A stretch of 64,000 nucleotides of DNA from Undaria pinnatifida (GCA_012845835.1 JABAKD010000005.1:13577205-13641204); one strand, 5' to 3'; counted from the first letter of the stretch, positions 38,001-47,134 are shown. Numbers and translations: made by a program. The notes: a model not told the origin generated them from the letters alone.

Positions 38001-41000
38001 TATCGTGTTCTGATCCGTCTTATCCTCTCGCCTCGTGTGGTCGTCTCGGGCTTTCATCTCGTTATGCCTTTCCGCTATGTTCTCGTCTTGTCATGCCGTG
38101 CCATGCCACGCCATGCGATGCCACTTGGCTCTTCGTTATGTCCCATGCCGTGCCATGCCATACCGTGTCATGCCCCTTCCTGCCAAATCCTAATCTAGCC
38201 CTGTAGCTAACCCCTACCCAGGGCTGCATACATCACCGACTTTCATCTCATGAGGCGTTGTTCCGTTGCGCTCTTGTCTCGGCAGGCCATGCCATTCCAC
38301 GACATGCCCTTCGCTGTCATGCCCCCTCGTGCCTATCCCAAACTCTAAGCCTAACCCTATCTTGACCATGACCGTTACCATGCATGCCCCTCGCTGCCAT
38401 GCCTTCTCGTGCCCATGCCTACCTCTTAAACCTAACCCTACTTTTTTTACCACAAGCCTAACCATAACGCTGTAACCCTCGCCTTCACCCAGGGCTACAT
38501 CGTTAACGGTGCTTCGCTAGGCGACGAGGCTCTCATCGCCCCCCTCAACAACCCAGCGGACCACCCGTCCAACCAAGGCAACAATGGCGGCGGGGGCGGA
38601 GGGGGCGGGTTTTCGAGCTTCTTCGGCGGCGGAGGCGGGGAGGAGGGAGGCGCAGGGGGGGGTGCTGGGGGGGGTGGGAACGGCGGCGAGTCAGGTAGTT
38701 GCTTTTGATTTCTCGGCGCGCTGTTGACGAGATTGTTGTGGAATGCTACCGTGGGACTGCACCTTACGTATCTGAGGCTCTTCTCGCTTCGGAAGCCCAA
38801 CCGTACATCTTTTACCCGAAAAGCTGACGCTGAAACCCTGGCCGGGGCAAGGGGGTCACTGTTGGGGTCCTTTTTTTTTGGCAGGGGTGGATTGGGGTCA
38901 CTCGCGCGAGTGACACCCCTGTTCCCTTTGCGAAGCTTTTCTTGAGCCCTTTCGTGCCGTTTTAGTTTTGCGATACAAACAAGCCGCAGTGGCATGCTTA
39001 GCTATACTACTCCAAAAATGTGACCTATATATATTTTTTTTGTTGTCGGTGAAGTACAGGGTTACTCGTGCGAGTGAACCGGCTAGAGCCCGCTAGTGCG
39101 AAAAGGGGGTAGATGGTGACACCCCCCCCCAACGTAGCCTGGGGCCTGATTAAAGCTGTACGCTTCGCCTGATCGACAGTCTCGTGGCAGGGACACGGCG
39201 AACGAGGCGGTTGCTTGCGGGGTTAGGGTTCATGCTTACGAGTTTTTTGGTTAGGGTTAGGGTTAGGGTTAAAGTTGATGAGCCGTTTGGAGCCCAAGGT
39301 GTAGCGACCTGAACCATGGAGAATTTTCGCTACTGTTGATGCCTTTGCGGGCCGAGCGTCTAGTAATTGTAAACCCTTCCTTTTGGACCCAAGGTCAATG
39401 AAATATGCAGCCTAAAAGACGCGACTCTAGCTTGGACACTGTAGGTCTAACGACGGGTCTAACGACATGTCTAACGACCTAAAAAGCTATACCCCTTAGG
39501 GTTAGGGTTAGGCCCGACATCGAGTTGTGACCCTTGCTTGGGCTCCAATATCTAGTGACGTAGTAATGGATAATTTTGCGGTACTGTATCGCGTTTGACC
39601 GAGCATCCAGTAACCCTCCTTTTTGGACCCAAGGTCCATGAACAGCGACATGGAAAACATAGAACTAGCTTTGGAACCGTAGGTGTAATGACGGAAATCC
39701 CTAGCCCATTCGGCACCTTAGATCCAAACTTCGTGGTGTGACCGTTTGTGAGTGCCAACGTCTAGCGGCGCAGTATACCATATAGTATATTAGAAGTACC
39801 AACAACGCAGCTTGCAAAGATGAGTAAAGACCCTAAATTCGTCGAACTCACAGCTGACATCCTGGAATAATTTTCATCGTGTATAGTTTGCGGTACTATA
39901 TCGCTATCGCTTTTGGGAGCCAAGGTCCAGTAGCCCTCCCCTTTGGACCGAAGGTCTATGAATAACCGCCTAAAAGACGTACCAGGTATTCCCTAACGTT
40001 GGAACCGTGGGTCTAACGACCTAAACAACCAAGCCGCTTTGGGACCTTAGGTCTAATAAACAGCGAAGTTCTATCGGCCCCGTAATCGAGAATTGCGGTT
40101 CTGCTGTAACACTTTTGAAACCCAAGGTCTAGTACCCCTTGCTTTGGGAAGCCAACGTGTAGCGACCTAAAAATGGAGAGTTTGCGATTCTCTCGCCTTT
40201 TCGGGACCCGAAATCTAGCACAGTAGAGGTCCTTCTATCCCTCTGTATTGCCGGTTGCCCGCTATAGTGCATGTGAAACCGCCCCAGATACAGATGGGAA
40301 CAAGTACAAGTGTCGGAGTAGTGCCGGTTTCCGCCATAGTGCTGGTGTTTCCCTCTATAGTGCACATGCCGCACTATAGAGGAGCCACTGCTGTAAAATA
40401 CCTTTCGAGACCCAACATTTAGCGGCCTAAGAAACGATGATTGCGGTGCGATCACGTTTTTTGGGACTCGAGGTCTGAGCCATCCCACGGTGCCTGGTTG
40501 CCCCTGTTGGCCCAAACGTTTCTGATGATGTGTAATGTGTTATGTGTTTCGTAGGTGTAAGGTGTAAGGTGTAAGGTGTAAGGTGTAAGGTGTAAGGTGT
40601 AAGGTGTAAGGTGTAAGGTGTGGTGTGTGATGTGTGATGTGTAAGGTGTAAGGTGTATTAGTGTATTGTTTCGTAGCGCGAGGTGGCTCGTCTACAGCAG
40701 TAACGCCTTGTGGGATCCAAGGTTTAGCGAACGTAACTATGCGACAAGTCTCTCTCCCTGTCTCGCCCCCAACTGTCGGGGCTCGGGTCGAGCGAACGCC
40801 ATCAAGAACGTCATCAAGAGCGTAGTTGTGAGGTCATAGACCTCTTGTTGTTAATGTTAGTGTGTTTGTTGTATTGAATAGTGGTAACCTGGTGATATGT
40901 GCCGGTAGGCTCTTTGTCTCTCGTGTAGGCCTGCCTAATGCAGGCTTCGTCTCATACCAGGTGCAGATTATCTTCTCACGTACCTGGTAGGCTTCTCTTG

Positions 41001-43750
41001 TGTAGGGTCCCTCTCGTCTAGGCTTGTGTTATGTACGCTGTCTTGTCGTGCAGGCCGTATTTCTTGCCTTGTATCCCAAATGTTAGGGTTTGGGTTGAAC
41101 GTCGACAAGAGGGCAGTGATGATGTTAAAGGCTTCACTGGTGTGTCAATACAGTAGTAGTAAGCTGACAGCATGTACCGTAGACGCTTTACTTTTTCATG
41201 TAAGTTGTCTTGTCATGCCGTCTTTTGTCTGATGTAGGCCCTCCCTGCCTCCCTCCCTCCCTCCCTCCCTCCCTCCCTCCGTTGAATGTTAGGGTTCGGG
41301 TCGAACAACGTGATAAAGAAGGGAGGAGTCGGAAAGGGGGGGAAGGGGGGCAACTTTGCGGGGTCGGGGCAGACCCTGGGCGGCGGGGGCGGCGGCGGCA
41401 GACAATCAGGACGAAGGTGCGTGTGCCGCTTTAGGCGGTAGGGTAGGGTAGGGTAGGTCAGGGTAGGGTAGGGTGGGTAGGGTAGGGTAGGGTAGGTCAG
41501 GGTAGGGTAGGGTAGGGTAGGGTAGGGTAGGGTAGGGTAGGGTAGGGTAGGGTAGGGTAGGGTAGGGTAGGGTAGGGTAGGGTAGGGTAGGGTAGGGTAG
41601 GGTAGGGTAGGGTAGGGTAGGGTAGGTAGGGTAAGCTAGGGCTAGGGAAGGTTAGGCAAGGCGCGACTAGACCATGACTGTTTTGCCTTTTCCACCGGGA
41701 AAGGTTATGCGATCTTGCATCCAACCAGCTCCGAGAGATGAAAAATGGGGGATTTAACGTATGCGAAGGTCGAATTGTTTTCGCTCGCAAACGTAGTGAT
41801 CACTCAACCCGTCGAAGTCACAACTAACGTATTTGAAATAATTTGATGTATATATTTTCTCAGGAGACGTTTTTTTTGTGTCGAGTGATTTTAACGACCC
41901 ACCGTCTGGGACCAAGGGTTAACATGGTTTGGTACTTCATCTGTTTTTTTTTTTTAGGTTTCAAAACGCGGTAAAGTTTATCTCTTTCCTGGATGGGTTT
42001 CGCTTGCGAAAATCTGCTGTCTTCTCTCGATGGACAATATTTCCAGCTTTGCCGCCGCACGGCAACACACTATTGTGGGTGGTTATTTTAAGCTACCCGT
42101 GGTACTGTAATTCGTTTTTTGCAAGGTGATTGTTTTACGTTTTTTTTTTGGGCGATAGTTGTTTTACGTGATTATTTTGGGTGATAATTTGAGACGATTG
42201 TTTAACGTGACTATTTAAGATGATAACGTGTGGCGATTATATTTCGGTGATATTTTTCTCTGTGATTATTTTCGGTGCTATTTTGTTGTGGTGATGGTTT
42301 TCGGTGATTACTTGAGATAGTTATTTTTGGATGACTGCTTCTGTACAATAACAATCATGTCATCATATTGTCGCCGCCCTGCAACAACGAACTGTTCCCC
42401 CCCGGACAGCCGAACGCAACAACACGACCCAGAAACAGCGCGCATGGCGAGACTAGCGGCATTGGAAAGCCGCGGCGCAGGGGGGGGCGTAGGCGGCGGG
42501 GCTAACGGCAGGCGGGAGGGAGGGGCAGCGGTTCCGTTGCTGGCGGCCAATGACCCTGGCGTGTTAGCGCTACAGGTATAAATTTTATCCATTTTTTTCC
42601 AAGAACAAAAGGCTGTGCGTTCGACAAAATTAGCGTCGATGCTCATCTTTGCAACCTGTTACTGTGTAGTCTAATACATCCTTCGTACGTTTACAGTGAT
42701 TTTCGTGAGTTAAGACCTGATATACAATGCCATTGTATTGAAATACTTGTCATGCACGACTCAAGTGTTGGATTGTTTACACATGTATACAAGGTTTCTG
42801 CGGATGACTCCGCCCGCTCAATGGAGCGTGCCAAGAGGTTTGGTAGTTTTTACTAATATATGTATCGGGCGTTTGCAAGCGCGTGCGTTTTCTTGACTTT
42901 AAACCGTTCTTTCTATCCGTCGACACCCAGCGTATCCAGGGCCCGTGCGGATTCTGCTCTCTAGAGAGGTACAAACTCTTAAACGCCTTTACAACTGGAA
43001 ACCGTTTTTGGGGACAAATTTACTTGAAGTTAGTACAGGGATGGACGAGGGGGCTCTAAAAAGGGTTAAGTATATATGAACTTTTTTTACAACATCATTT
43101 TTTTCTCCAGCGCAAGTCGTGAGAAGTTTTGCCTTCTTCAGCGATCTTCTGGACAAGCCGTGGTCGCAGGTAGATGTCTCCCCCCCCCCGGTACTTACCT
43201 TCAGTTTTGTTGCGCATAGGGTTCAGCACTTCCACATTTCAGCTTTTTATGCTCGTCGATTGTCATCGAATTTTGTTTTATGCGCCTGGTACCAGTATAT
43301 ACCTGATTCACCTGGCATATATATATTATACGCTTCAGTAGCTGAAGACTTGCTCGAGATAAAAATGAAGGCGCATGCTGTTGTGGGGAGGGGCGAGAAG
43401 AGCCTGGTTAGTCACCCCAGATCTGAGGTAAGCCTAGAGAGAGAAAATGAGAAAGAAAAAGCGCAAAGATTACAGACGGCATGATAAAAGAAACGCGTGA
43501 TGATGGCGTTTTTTATCTATAAAACTACTGCAATTCCCTTACTAATCGTGTACCCTGCGGAAACACGGGTACATTGTTTGGTCAATTTTTTATTTTGTTC
43601 GTCTTCCCCCCCCCTCCGATTTCCAAAAACGGTCGTGAAACCTCGAATTTTATCGCGCAGGATATGGGTTTCACCGAGGCAGAGGCTAACGAGGCGCTTC
43701 AGTACACCGATGGCGATGTCGAAGCCGCCGCCACCTACCTAGCCACGTGA
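22979..43750 (+). CDS. UBAC2: UBAC2/RBL18-like rhomboid pseudoprotease with UBA domain
   Basis: Members of this family are ER membrane proteins; UBAC2 works in ER-associated degradation and binds ubiquitin through its UBA domain. Exons on the plus strand: 22979-23025, [one not found], 28569-28607, 29388-29461, 30789-30883, 31474-31568, 32549-32678, 34295-34378, 38493-38694, 41293-41416, 42410-42575 and 43661-43750. All seen joins keep phase and give 381 codons plus a stop. In order: an N-terminal NPVAKA motif (RBL18: NAPVTKA), YRVWSSTCPFTSR, four hydrophobic segments, RLDRLKPSRSRVADWE, a glycine-rich linker, and a UBA with DMGFTEAEANEALQYTDGDV. The first membrane segment (about 40 residues) must come from a missing phase 2/2 exon between 23026 and 28568. 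The last membrane segment (FCAVSVGYAYA) has no histidine where active rhomboids carry the catalytic one, so it is probably not a protease. Confidence 0.88.
25010..25680. repeat. Two tandem units of about 300-375 bp
   Basis: 25020-25230 and 25400-25600 align (GTGCAGCTGGC.TTTGC..ACTGAC then GGCATGGCCG..GG...AATGAGAAC). Each is preceded by CTATAGTGCCGG hairpins. The frames differ between copies, so present coding function is unlikely. Confidence 0.7.
26163..27875 (+). mobile_element. hAT-like element with (GGGTC)n arms, copy A
   Basis: Starts CAGGGCTTTTCATGGGTC. Both arms hold TCGCGGGTCGGGTCGGGTC units separated by GTTTTCAAAATC. The middle (26880-27480) has CAGCAGCAG runs and GAAATGTGACCAAACGT blocks. 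The right end GACCCGTGAAAAGC has lost the final CCCTG. No transposase was seen. Confidence 0.75.
28251..28300 (+). repeat. Copy of the UBAC2-like YRVW exon
   Basis: GCCGGGTGTGGTCGATCGCA TGTCCATTCACGCCTCG parallels the exon at 28569-28607. The donor is CG|GAGCACC instead of CG|GTGCACC. The following CACCATG and TGCCAAAC.T intron blocks are shared too. It lies upstream of the exon. Confidence 0.88.
28569..28607 (+). CDS. UBAC2: UBAC2-like exon, YRVWSSTCPFTSR
   Basis: A 39-nt micro-exon with acceptor TTTTCTACTACCAG and donor CG|GTGCAC, phase 2 in and out. It supplies the (F/Y)R(L/V)W..x.PF motif found just before the second membrane segment in rhomboid-like proteins, and joins in frame to the next exon as SRGSVLTVIF. 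Confidence 0.62.
28741..29120. repeat. Minisatellite, GTAGAGCTGTA units
   Basis: About 380 bp of degenerate 6- to 18-bp units on the theme GTAGAGCTGTAGCAGAGCTG. Confidence 0.9.
29213..29305. repeat. (TGTCC)n pentanucleotide repeat
   Basis: About sixteen TGTCC units in the pyrimidine-rich run leading to the acceptor at 29387. Confidence 0.95.
29388..29461 (+). CDS. UBAC2: UBAC2-like exon, second membrane segment
   Basis: Codes GSVLTVIFGLMSFNSLGPKL then ERSY, the rhomboid-type pattern xLxFGLxSFxxLGxxLER.yG. Acceptor TTCTGCAG, donor ATG|GTGAGT. Confidence 0.92.
30105..30785. repeat. Minisatellite, TTGGATCTCCGATGCTGCCC units
   Basis: About thirty 20- to 22-bp units, 680 bp in all, ending at the acceptor of the next exon, which appears to lie in the last unit. 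Confidence 0.95.
30789..30883 (+). CDS. UBAC2: UBAC2-like exon, third membrane segment
   Basis: Codes STGLLALMGTLTVLTNVLFL then VVCFVLFVLGE, a long hydrophobic helix. The acceptor TTCGAAG lies in the minisatellite; the donor is GAG|GTGTGT. Confidence 0.9.
30969..31050 (+). repeat. Tandem copy of exon end and donor
   Basis: TCGTGCTGGGAGAG|GTGGGT repeats TCGTGCTGGGAGAG|GTGTGT at 30870-30889, and about 70 bp of following intron (GCATG.C..CGCTGTGCGG) is repeated as well. GT is kept. Confidence 0.85.
31474..31568 (+). CDS. UBAC2: UBAC2-like exon, SSGG segment
   Basis: Codes EMAYFVSSGGIWNLIISLTA then IECMATPHTPR. In rhomboid proteases this region carries the GxSG serine; here it reads SSGG. The acceptor CCAG at 31473 suits the phase, but other AGs nearby are possible. 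Donor AGGAG|GTGAGA. Confidence 0.78.
31572..32145. repeat. (GTGGT)n pentanucleotide repeat
   Basis: About 570 bp of GTGGT with GTTGAG and GTAGT interruptions, starting just after the exon donor. The WCGVV-type frames across it are not proteins. Confidence 0.96.
32176..32235 (+). repeat. Copy of the UBAC2-like FFILPFDIP exon acceptor edge
   Basis: TGCAG|GTTCTCCAACCTCCCG TTCGACATACCC parallels TTCAG|GTTCTTCATCCTCCCG TTCGACATCCCC at 32549. The acceptor is intact and the frame stays open to a stop at 32365, so use of this copy as an exon would truncate the protein. Confidence 0.92.
32329..32475 (+). mobile_element. CTATAGTGCC foldback element
   Basis: GGGACCTCTATAGTGCCGGT then ACTATAACGGCAACCAGCAC and ACAGGCACTATAGAGGGCAA. 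Several internal inverted copies of CTATAGTGCC give it the potential to fold on itself. Confidence 0.8.
32549..32678 (+). CDS. UBAC2: UBAC2-like exon, last membrane segments
   Basis: Codes FFILPFDIPGKYYPLFLALL, FGLMRGIWRDLF and CAVSVGYAYAN. It matches the RBL18/UBAC2 pattern FxxPxxxIP..(K)..P..LL...L..... GxxxGxxY. Acceptor CTTTTCAG, donor AAT|GTAAGT. Confidence 0.94.
32679..34294 (+). other. UBAC2-like intron
   Basis: No coding sequence was recognised. Holds TTGGCTAGGTATA repeats (32755-32890), two TACCTGGTA motifs (33352, 33430) and a (GGGTT)n run at 33978-34017 followed by GTTGGGGTTGGTG. Confidence 0.55.
34295..34378 (+). CDS. UBAC2: UBAC2-like exon after the membrane core
   Basis: Twenty-eight codons, GRLDRLKPSRSRVADWESGC then LSNFIQRP, phase 0 at both ends. 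The L(D/N)RLKPS..RV..WE run is typical just after the last helix in this family. Donor CCG|GTGAGC. Confidence 0.92.
34559..36308 (+). mobile_element. hAT-like element with (GGGTC)n arms, copy B
   Basis: About 1.75 kb, matching copy A along its length. Ends are CAGGGCTCTTCACGGGTC and GACCCGTGAAAAACCCTG, the CA(G)GG type of hAT elements. Flanks TATATTTG and TAAAGTTG agree at 6 of 8 positions, as a decayed 8-bp target duplication would. A perfect GGGTC/GACCC palindrome is centred near 36205. Confidence 0.8.
35793..36300. repeat. (GGGTC)n / (GACCC)n arm with palindrome
   Basis: Right arm of copy B. GGGTC runs switch to GACCC runs at GGGTCAGCTGACCC (about 36198-36211), giving a long hairpin. The RVGSGRVGSG frames across it are a product of the repeat. 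Confidence 0.9.
36599..37060 (+). other. UBAC2-like intron, unassigned
   Basis: An open stretch after CACACAG at 36780 reads LLALHFEDTSYPSSSDGF then a stop after WPIAML. It would fit phase 0 after the 34295-34378 exon as an alternative last exon, but nothing else supports this. Confidence 0.2.
37136..37190 (+). repeat. ELTADV repeat
   Basis: Reads MSIDTKFIELTADVFES. Preceded by GCTTGCAAAG, the shared lead-in. Confidence 0.82.
38190..38237 (+). repeat. Copy of the GYIVNG exon acceptor edge
   Basis: CTGTAGCTAACCCCTACCCAG|GGCTGCATACATC parallels CTGTAACCCTCGCCTTCACCCAG|GGCTACATCG at 38470-38501. AG is kept. It lies about 270 bp upstream of the exon. Confidence 0.8.
38493..38694 (+). CDS. UBAC2: UBAC2-like exon, glycine-rich linker 1
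   Basis: Starts GYIVNGASLGDEALIAPLNN, then PADHPSNQGNN and long glycine runs with FSSFF and EE breaks. Acceptor TTCACCCAG, donor TCAG|GTAGTT, phase 0 to 1. It is the flexible cytosolic linker towards the UBA domain. Confidence 0.88.
39235..39510. repeat. Interstitial TTAGGG repeats
   Basis: GGTTAGGGTTAGGGTTAGGG at 39249-39270 and a shorter TTAGGG run at 39493-39508, with scattered single units around 38350, 38440 and 41080-41090. Confidence 0.8.
39800..39868 (+). repeat. ELTADV repeat
   Basis: Reads MSKDPKFVELTADILE then stop. Preceded by AGTACCAACAACGCAGCTTG. Confidence 0.85.
40222..40392 (-). mobile_element. CTATAGTGCC foldback element
   Basis: AGTAGAGGTCCTTCTATCCC to GCACTATAGAGGAGCCACTG. 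It is in the opposite orientation to 51849-52022 and about the same length. Confidence 0.85.
40552..40660. repeat. (GTGTAAG)n repeat
   Basis: About eleven GTGTAAG units, then GTGTGATGTGTGATG, inside the UBAC2-like gene. Confidence 0.92.
40757..41130 (+). repeat. Two copies of the FGSNNV exon acceptor edge
   Basis: 41085-41120 reads AATGTTAG|GGTTTGGGTTGAACGTCGAC beside the real AATGTTAG|GGTTCGGGTCGAACAACGTG at 41285. A weaker copy lies at 40765-40815 (GGGCTCGGGTCGAGCGAACG). Both are upstream of the exon. Confidence 0.83.
41293..41416 (+). CDS. UBAC2: UBAC2-like exon, glycine-rich linker 2
   Basis: Codes FGSNNVIKKGGVGKGGKGGN then FAGSGQTL, a glycine run and RQSGR. The acceptor GTTAG follows a (CCCT)n pyrimidine tract; the donor is AAG|GTGCGT. 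Phase 1 to 2. Confidence 0.88.
41437..41640. repeat. (GGTAG)n pentanucleotide repeat
   Basis: About forty GGTAG units starting 20 bp after the donor at 41417. Confidence 0.96.
42140..42325. repeat. Degenerate repeat, GTGATTATTTTGGGTGAT
   Basis: About nine units of 18-22 bp with GTGATTATTT and GATGATAA themes, just upstream of the next UBAC2-like exon. Confidence 0.75.
42410..42575 (+). CDS. UBAC2: UBAC2-like exon, linker before UBA
   Basis: Codes RTQQHDPETARMARLAALES, then a glycine-rich run and AAVPLLAANDPGVLALQ. The ARMARLAALE helix sits where human UBAC2 has QRMELLDRQL. Acceptor GGACAG, donor CAG|GTATAA. Confidence 0.92.
43661..43750 (+). CDS. UBAC2: UBAC2-like last exon, UBA domain
   Basis: Codes DMGFTEAEANEALQYTDGDV then EAAATYLAT and stop. 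With LALQ from the exon before, it forms a full UBA fold with the MGF ubiquitin-contact loop. Acceptor CGCGCAG. Confidence 0.96.
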   Translation, partial: DMGFTEAEANEALQYTDGDVEAAATYLAT

Positions 43751-43965
43751 ACAGATCTACCGTGCCATTTGAGGAGGGGTGGTACCCCCCCCCTCTCTCT
43801 CCCCCCCCGCCCCGGAAAGCTTGGTTGGCGGGGCTGGTACAAGTTGTTGGTAACAGCACTTTTGTTACCTTAAGTAAGCATGGAATGACCCCTCACTGAT
43901 TCCTTTTTTTTCTTCTGGTTATTCCCCATAAGGTGGGCGTGGTTTTCAAAGGGTTATTTTATTGT

Positions 43966-44148
43966 CAGGGCTTTTGACGAGTCGGATGACTGCTCGCGGG
44001 TCGGGCCGGGTCAGGGCGGGCCGACCCGACTGATAACGTTTCGAACCCCTCCTGGCCGAACCTGACCCGACCCGTCAAATTTCCAACACCTCCTGACTCG
44101 ACCCGACTCGGCGCGCGAGATGTTGTATGACCCATGAACAAGGCCCTG
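43966..44148 (+). mobile_element. Short hAT-like (GGGTC) element
   Basis: CAGGGCTTTTGACGAGTC to GACCCATGAACAAGGCCCTG. Arms only, no middle; a deletion derivative of the larger copies. Confidence 0.7.
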
Positions 44149-44482
44149 GTTATCTTATACCTGGTACCTGGCAACCTTTTTAGAACCGCACCCCGTTTTT
44201 TGACGACAAACTACATGGGCTTAGTGAGGGGGCTGTTTTCGGGAGTAAAAGGACGATAGTAAAAAGATGGAGAGGGCGAGGTTGTCCAGGCCTTGCTCTG
44301 CTTTTTCTCGCGCGTTTGGTGGGGACCGATGGCGGACCGATTTGAGCCTGACATAGGACTGATATTACAGTAGGGTTTGGACTGAAACGAGCTGATGTTG
44401 ATCCGCGGTAAGCCTCTGCCCTTGTGCGGTCGGAGCGATTATGCTCAAATGAGCCTGATTTGTTTTGACTGGTGGTATAGTG

Positions 44483-44830
44483 GGGAGCCCCCAACAGTGC
44501 CGGTTGAATAGTGCCATTTACCTCTATAGTGCCGTTTGAATAGTGCCACTCCCCTCTATGGTGCATATTCCTTCTATAGTGCCGGTTGAATATTGCCACT
44601 GATCTCTATAGTGCATCTTCCTTCTATAGTGCCGGTTGAATAATGCCACTGCTCTATATATTGCCGGTTGAATAGTGCCACTGCCCTCTATAGTGTAACT
44701 TACGTCTATAGTGCCGGTTGAATATTGCCACTTCCCTCTATAGTGCCGGTGAAAATGCTTGGCACGACTGAAGCTCTCTGTAGTTCTCAAGTAACTTACG
44801 CAACCCTATGCTTAATATGTGCCGGTATGT
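44483..44830 (+). repeat. Tandem CTATAGTGCCGGTTGAATA array
   Basis: About eight units of 40-50 bp, CTATAGTGCCGGTTGAATAG TGCCACTG, expanded from the CTATAGTGCC foldback family. Confidence 0.88.
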
Positions 44831-46106
44831 TTCGCTGGCACGTACCAACACCATTGGGTGCCAGCTTCCCGCCGCACGGTGATTTGTAAGGAGCCTGGTT
44901 CGGACTCATGCTGAACGGGCATAGGCCTTCCTGAAGTTCGGCTGGTTGGTATCAATTGACTACTATTTTGTGACTCCTTTGTTTTCTCAGCCGACATGTG
45001 CAGGGTTATGCGGTAGGTTGTATGTAGTAGGAGCCAACAGCGTTTGGCGCATGTTTTTTTTTTTTTATTCTTCTTTTTTGGTTGGCTCACGAGCCAAGAA
45101 CGTGTTGGGGCCAATGTTGGGGTTGCTTTTTCTGTTTCCTGCTAGATCAGGAGCCAGTAAACGGTGTGTGTGTGTTTTTTTTCGTTAGCTGGGGAGCCAA
45201 GAACGCTTTGGTGATCGTCGTGGTTGTCTGTTTCATTTTGTTTGTTAACTCTCGGGTCTTTTTTTTTGGTTGAATATTGCGCTATTGGCTCGCGATTGGT
45301 TTTTTTTAGGAGGTGCGACACGCGCGGGAGAGTGTGTAAGATTTTGGTCGTTCATGTTACCTCGGCATTTTATGTACAGCACGCTGTTTGTGCTTCTTCT
45401 ATCCTCGGTACAGCGGTCAGTGCTAATTCCATGCTTCGTCTATAATGTGGATGTTCAGCAGCAAGTGAAATGCCTGGGTGTGTTATGCGTGTTTTGGTCG
45501 TGATCATGCATCCCACCAGTCCAGGTAGCGTCACGCAAACAGCACTACAGTGCGCGACAGCGCTGAAGAATTGGGCAGCTTAGAATTTCAGGGTCGAACT
45601 TGGACGAAAATATGGACATGATGGCCTCTTTCGTACTAAAAATAGTGTAGGACACACACTGCCTTACATACAAATTCCAGGCTGGCCAGAAATAAGAGAT
45701 TCGTAGCAGGTGTCACATACTGCTATGACAGTCAACATGCTCGAACTTTACTTGTATGTATTGTCTGTTTAGAACGATGCACGATTTTTACGGGCGATGG
45801 GGGGGATAGGAGTCCTTTCCCGGGCGTGAAGGCGTGGAGGCCACTGCTGGTTGTTGTTTATTCGGATCGACTGCTGCAGGTTTGTGATTGGCGCGCCCGT
45901 CTAACGCAGACGGCGGTACTGGTATTAGACTATGTATTAGTGTGGGACTAAGATACAAATACCTAATCCAAGAGTTTCAGCTTTGCAGCCGTCCTGAAGG
46001 GCCGACTGGTTGACGCACGCCTTCTGTTTTGCATCCGTCCATCTTTGGTGTCTGTTCTTCACGATATTCCGTTCGTTATACCCATCGATACCCAGTGCCC
46101 GTGCAG

Positions 46107-46235
46107 GCCTCGTACCCATAAAATGGTGCTGTTATCTCCGGTGCACGTTGAACCCGAGAACGGGAAAGTTTTCGGGCTGCCGACTGAACTACGCAACTTG
46201 ACAAAGACTGGCGTCGTCAAAAGAGCTGAAACTTC
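46107..46235 (+). CDS. Possible exon with CRIB-like motif
   Basis: Between acceptor CCCGTGCAG and donor TTC|GTGAGG it reads PRTHKMVLLSPVHVEPENGK then VFGLPTELRNLTKTG. The run VHVEPENGKVFGLPTE resembles the CRIB motif (HVGxDxxTGxFxGLPxEW) that binds Rho-type GTPases, but the usual IS.P and the glycine after HV are absent. No partner exons (for example a kinase) were found. It could be a gene fragment or chance. Confidence 0.3.
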
Positions 46236-46319
46236 GTGAGGTGCTGAATCATGGCCTATGGAGTACGGATCCTGGTCGAGGGGTAGCCAGGACCGATAAG
46301 CCCGAGAACTGAAAAACCC

Positions 46320-46479
46320 CAAGGCTGTTCACGGGTCGGGTCACTTTTCACTGGTCAGGTGGGGTTGGGTCAGCGTGACCCGGACCTGACGCCACTCAAT
46401 GCGTGAAATTTCAAGCTCAACCCGCGACGGTTTGAAACCCCCCTGGCCCGGGTTGGGTCATGACCCACGAAAAGCCCTG
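46320..46479 (+). mobile_element. Short hAT-like (GGGTC) element
   Basis: Starts CAAGGCTGTTCACGGGTCGG and ends CATGACCCACGAAAAGCCCTG without the last base counted here. Arms only. Confidence 0.65.
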
Positions 46480-47134
46480 AACATGTCGACAGGGTCCCCC
46501 TACGAGTGAACCAAGCGGACGCCAATGAAATAACGAATGCACGGGCATGATGTTTTGGACCATTGGTTTGGAGAATGCCTTTTTCGGGGCTCCGGTCCTA
46601 TAAAAGAATTTTCCCGTCACGTATAATTTTCGGGCTTAATTCATGGGAGGTTTTACCCTCAGCGGCCCTCGGGACAAAACTTGCGGTGATAGGTGTTTGC
46701 CTCCTCGAATCCGTAAAAAAGTAAACCAGAAAACGCTCGAGCTCGTTGACGGGTGTACAGCCATCGCATCATGCATGACCGTATTCCGTAGGAACATAGA
46801 CCCTTGATTTCCGAAAGTGCCGGGACGGCGGACGTCGGGTTTTCATCGACCAGGTAGACATCGCGTGCACCAAGCGTGAAGCGTTGGGAGGTGTTGTTGG
46901 GCGAGTCGCATGAAGGATGAGCTGTTTCCTACTACGAACCGCTTGTGAGGCGGAATTCGACACCTTGTGCGTACTTTCTTTCATTTGGACATGAAAGCTT
47001 CCGAATTAATTGGTTGTTTCTGGTGTGGCCAAGTCAAGAGATTAGATGTCGGGGTGGGGGAGGGGCAGAGCTGAGCGGCAACTCGAACGAAACGACACGC
47101 TGTTCTGGGCATAGTATGCGCACCAGATTACCGC

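Larger units (their letters stand above)
39270..40470. repeat. Degenerate array, TTTGGACCCAAGGTCTA units
   Basis: Repeating blocks CTTTGGGACCCAAGGTCTAG and GCGACCTAAAA.A at irregular spacing of 40-110 bp, cut by an ELTADV repeat (39800-39868) and a CTATAGTGCC element (40222-40392). Confidence 0.65.

Noticed and set aside
43119..43484. A 121-codon plus-strand frame between the last two UBAC2-like exons
   Set aside because: The exons on either side join perfectly across it into a UBA domain, so it is intron.
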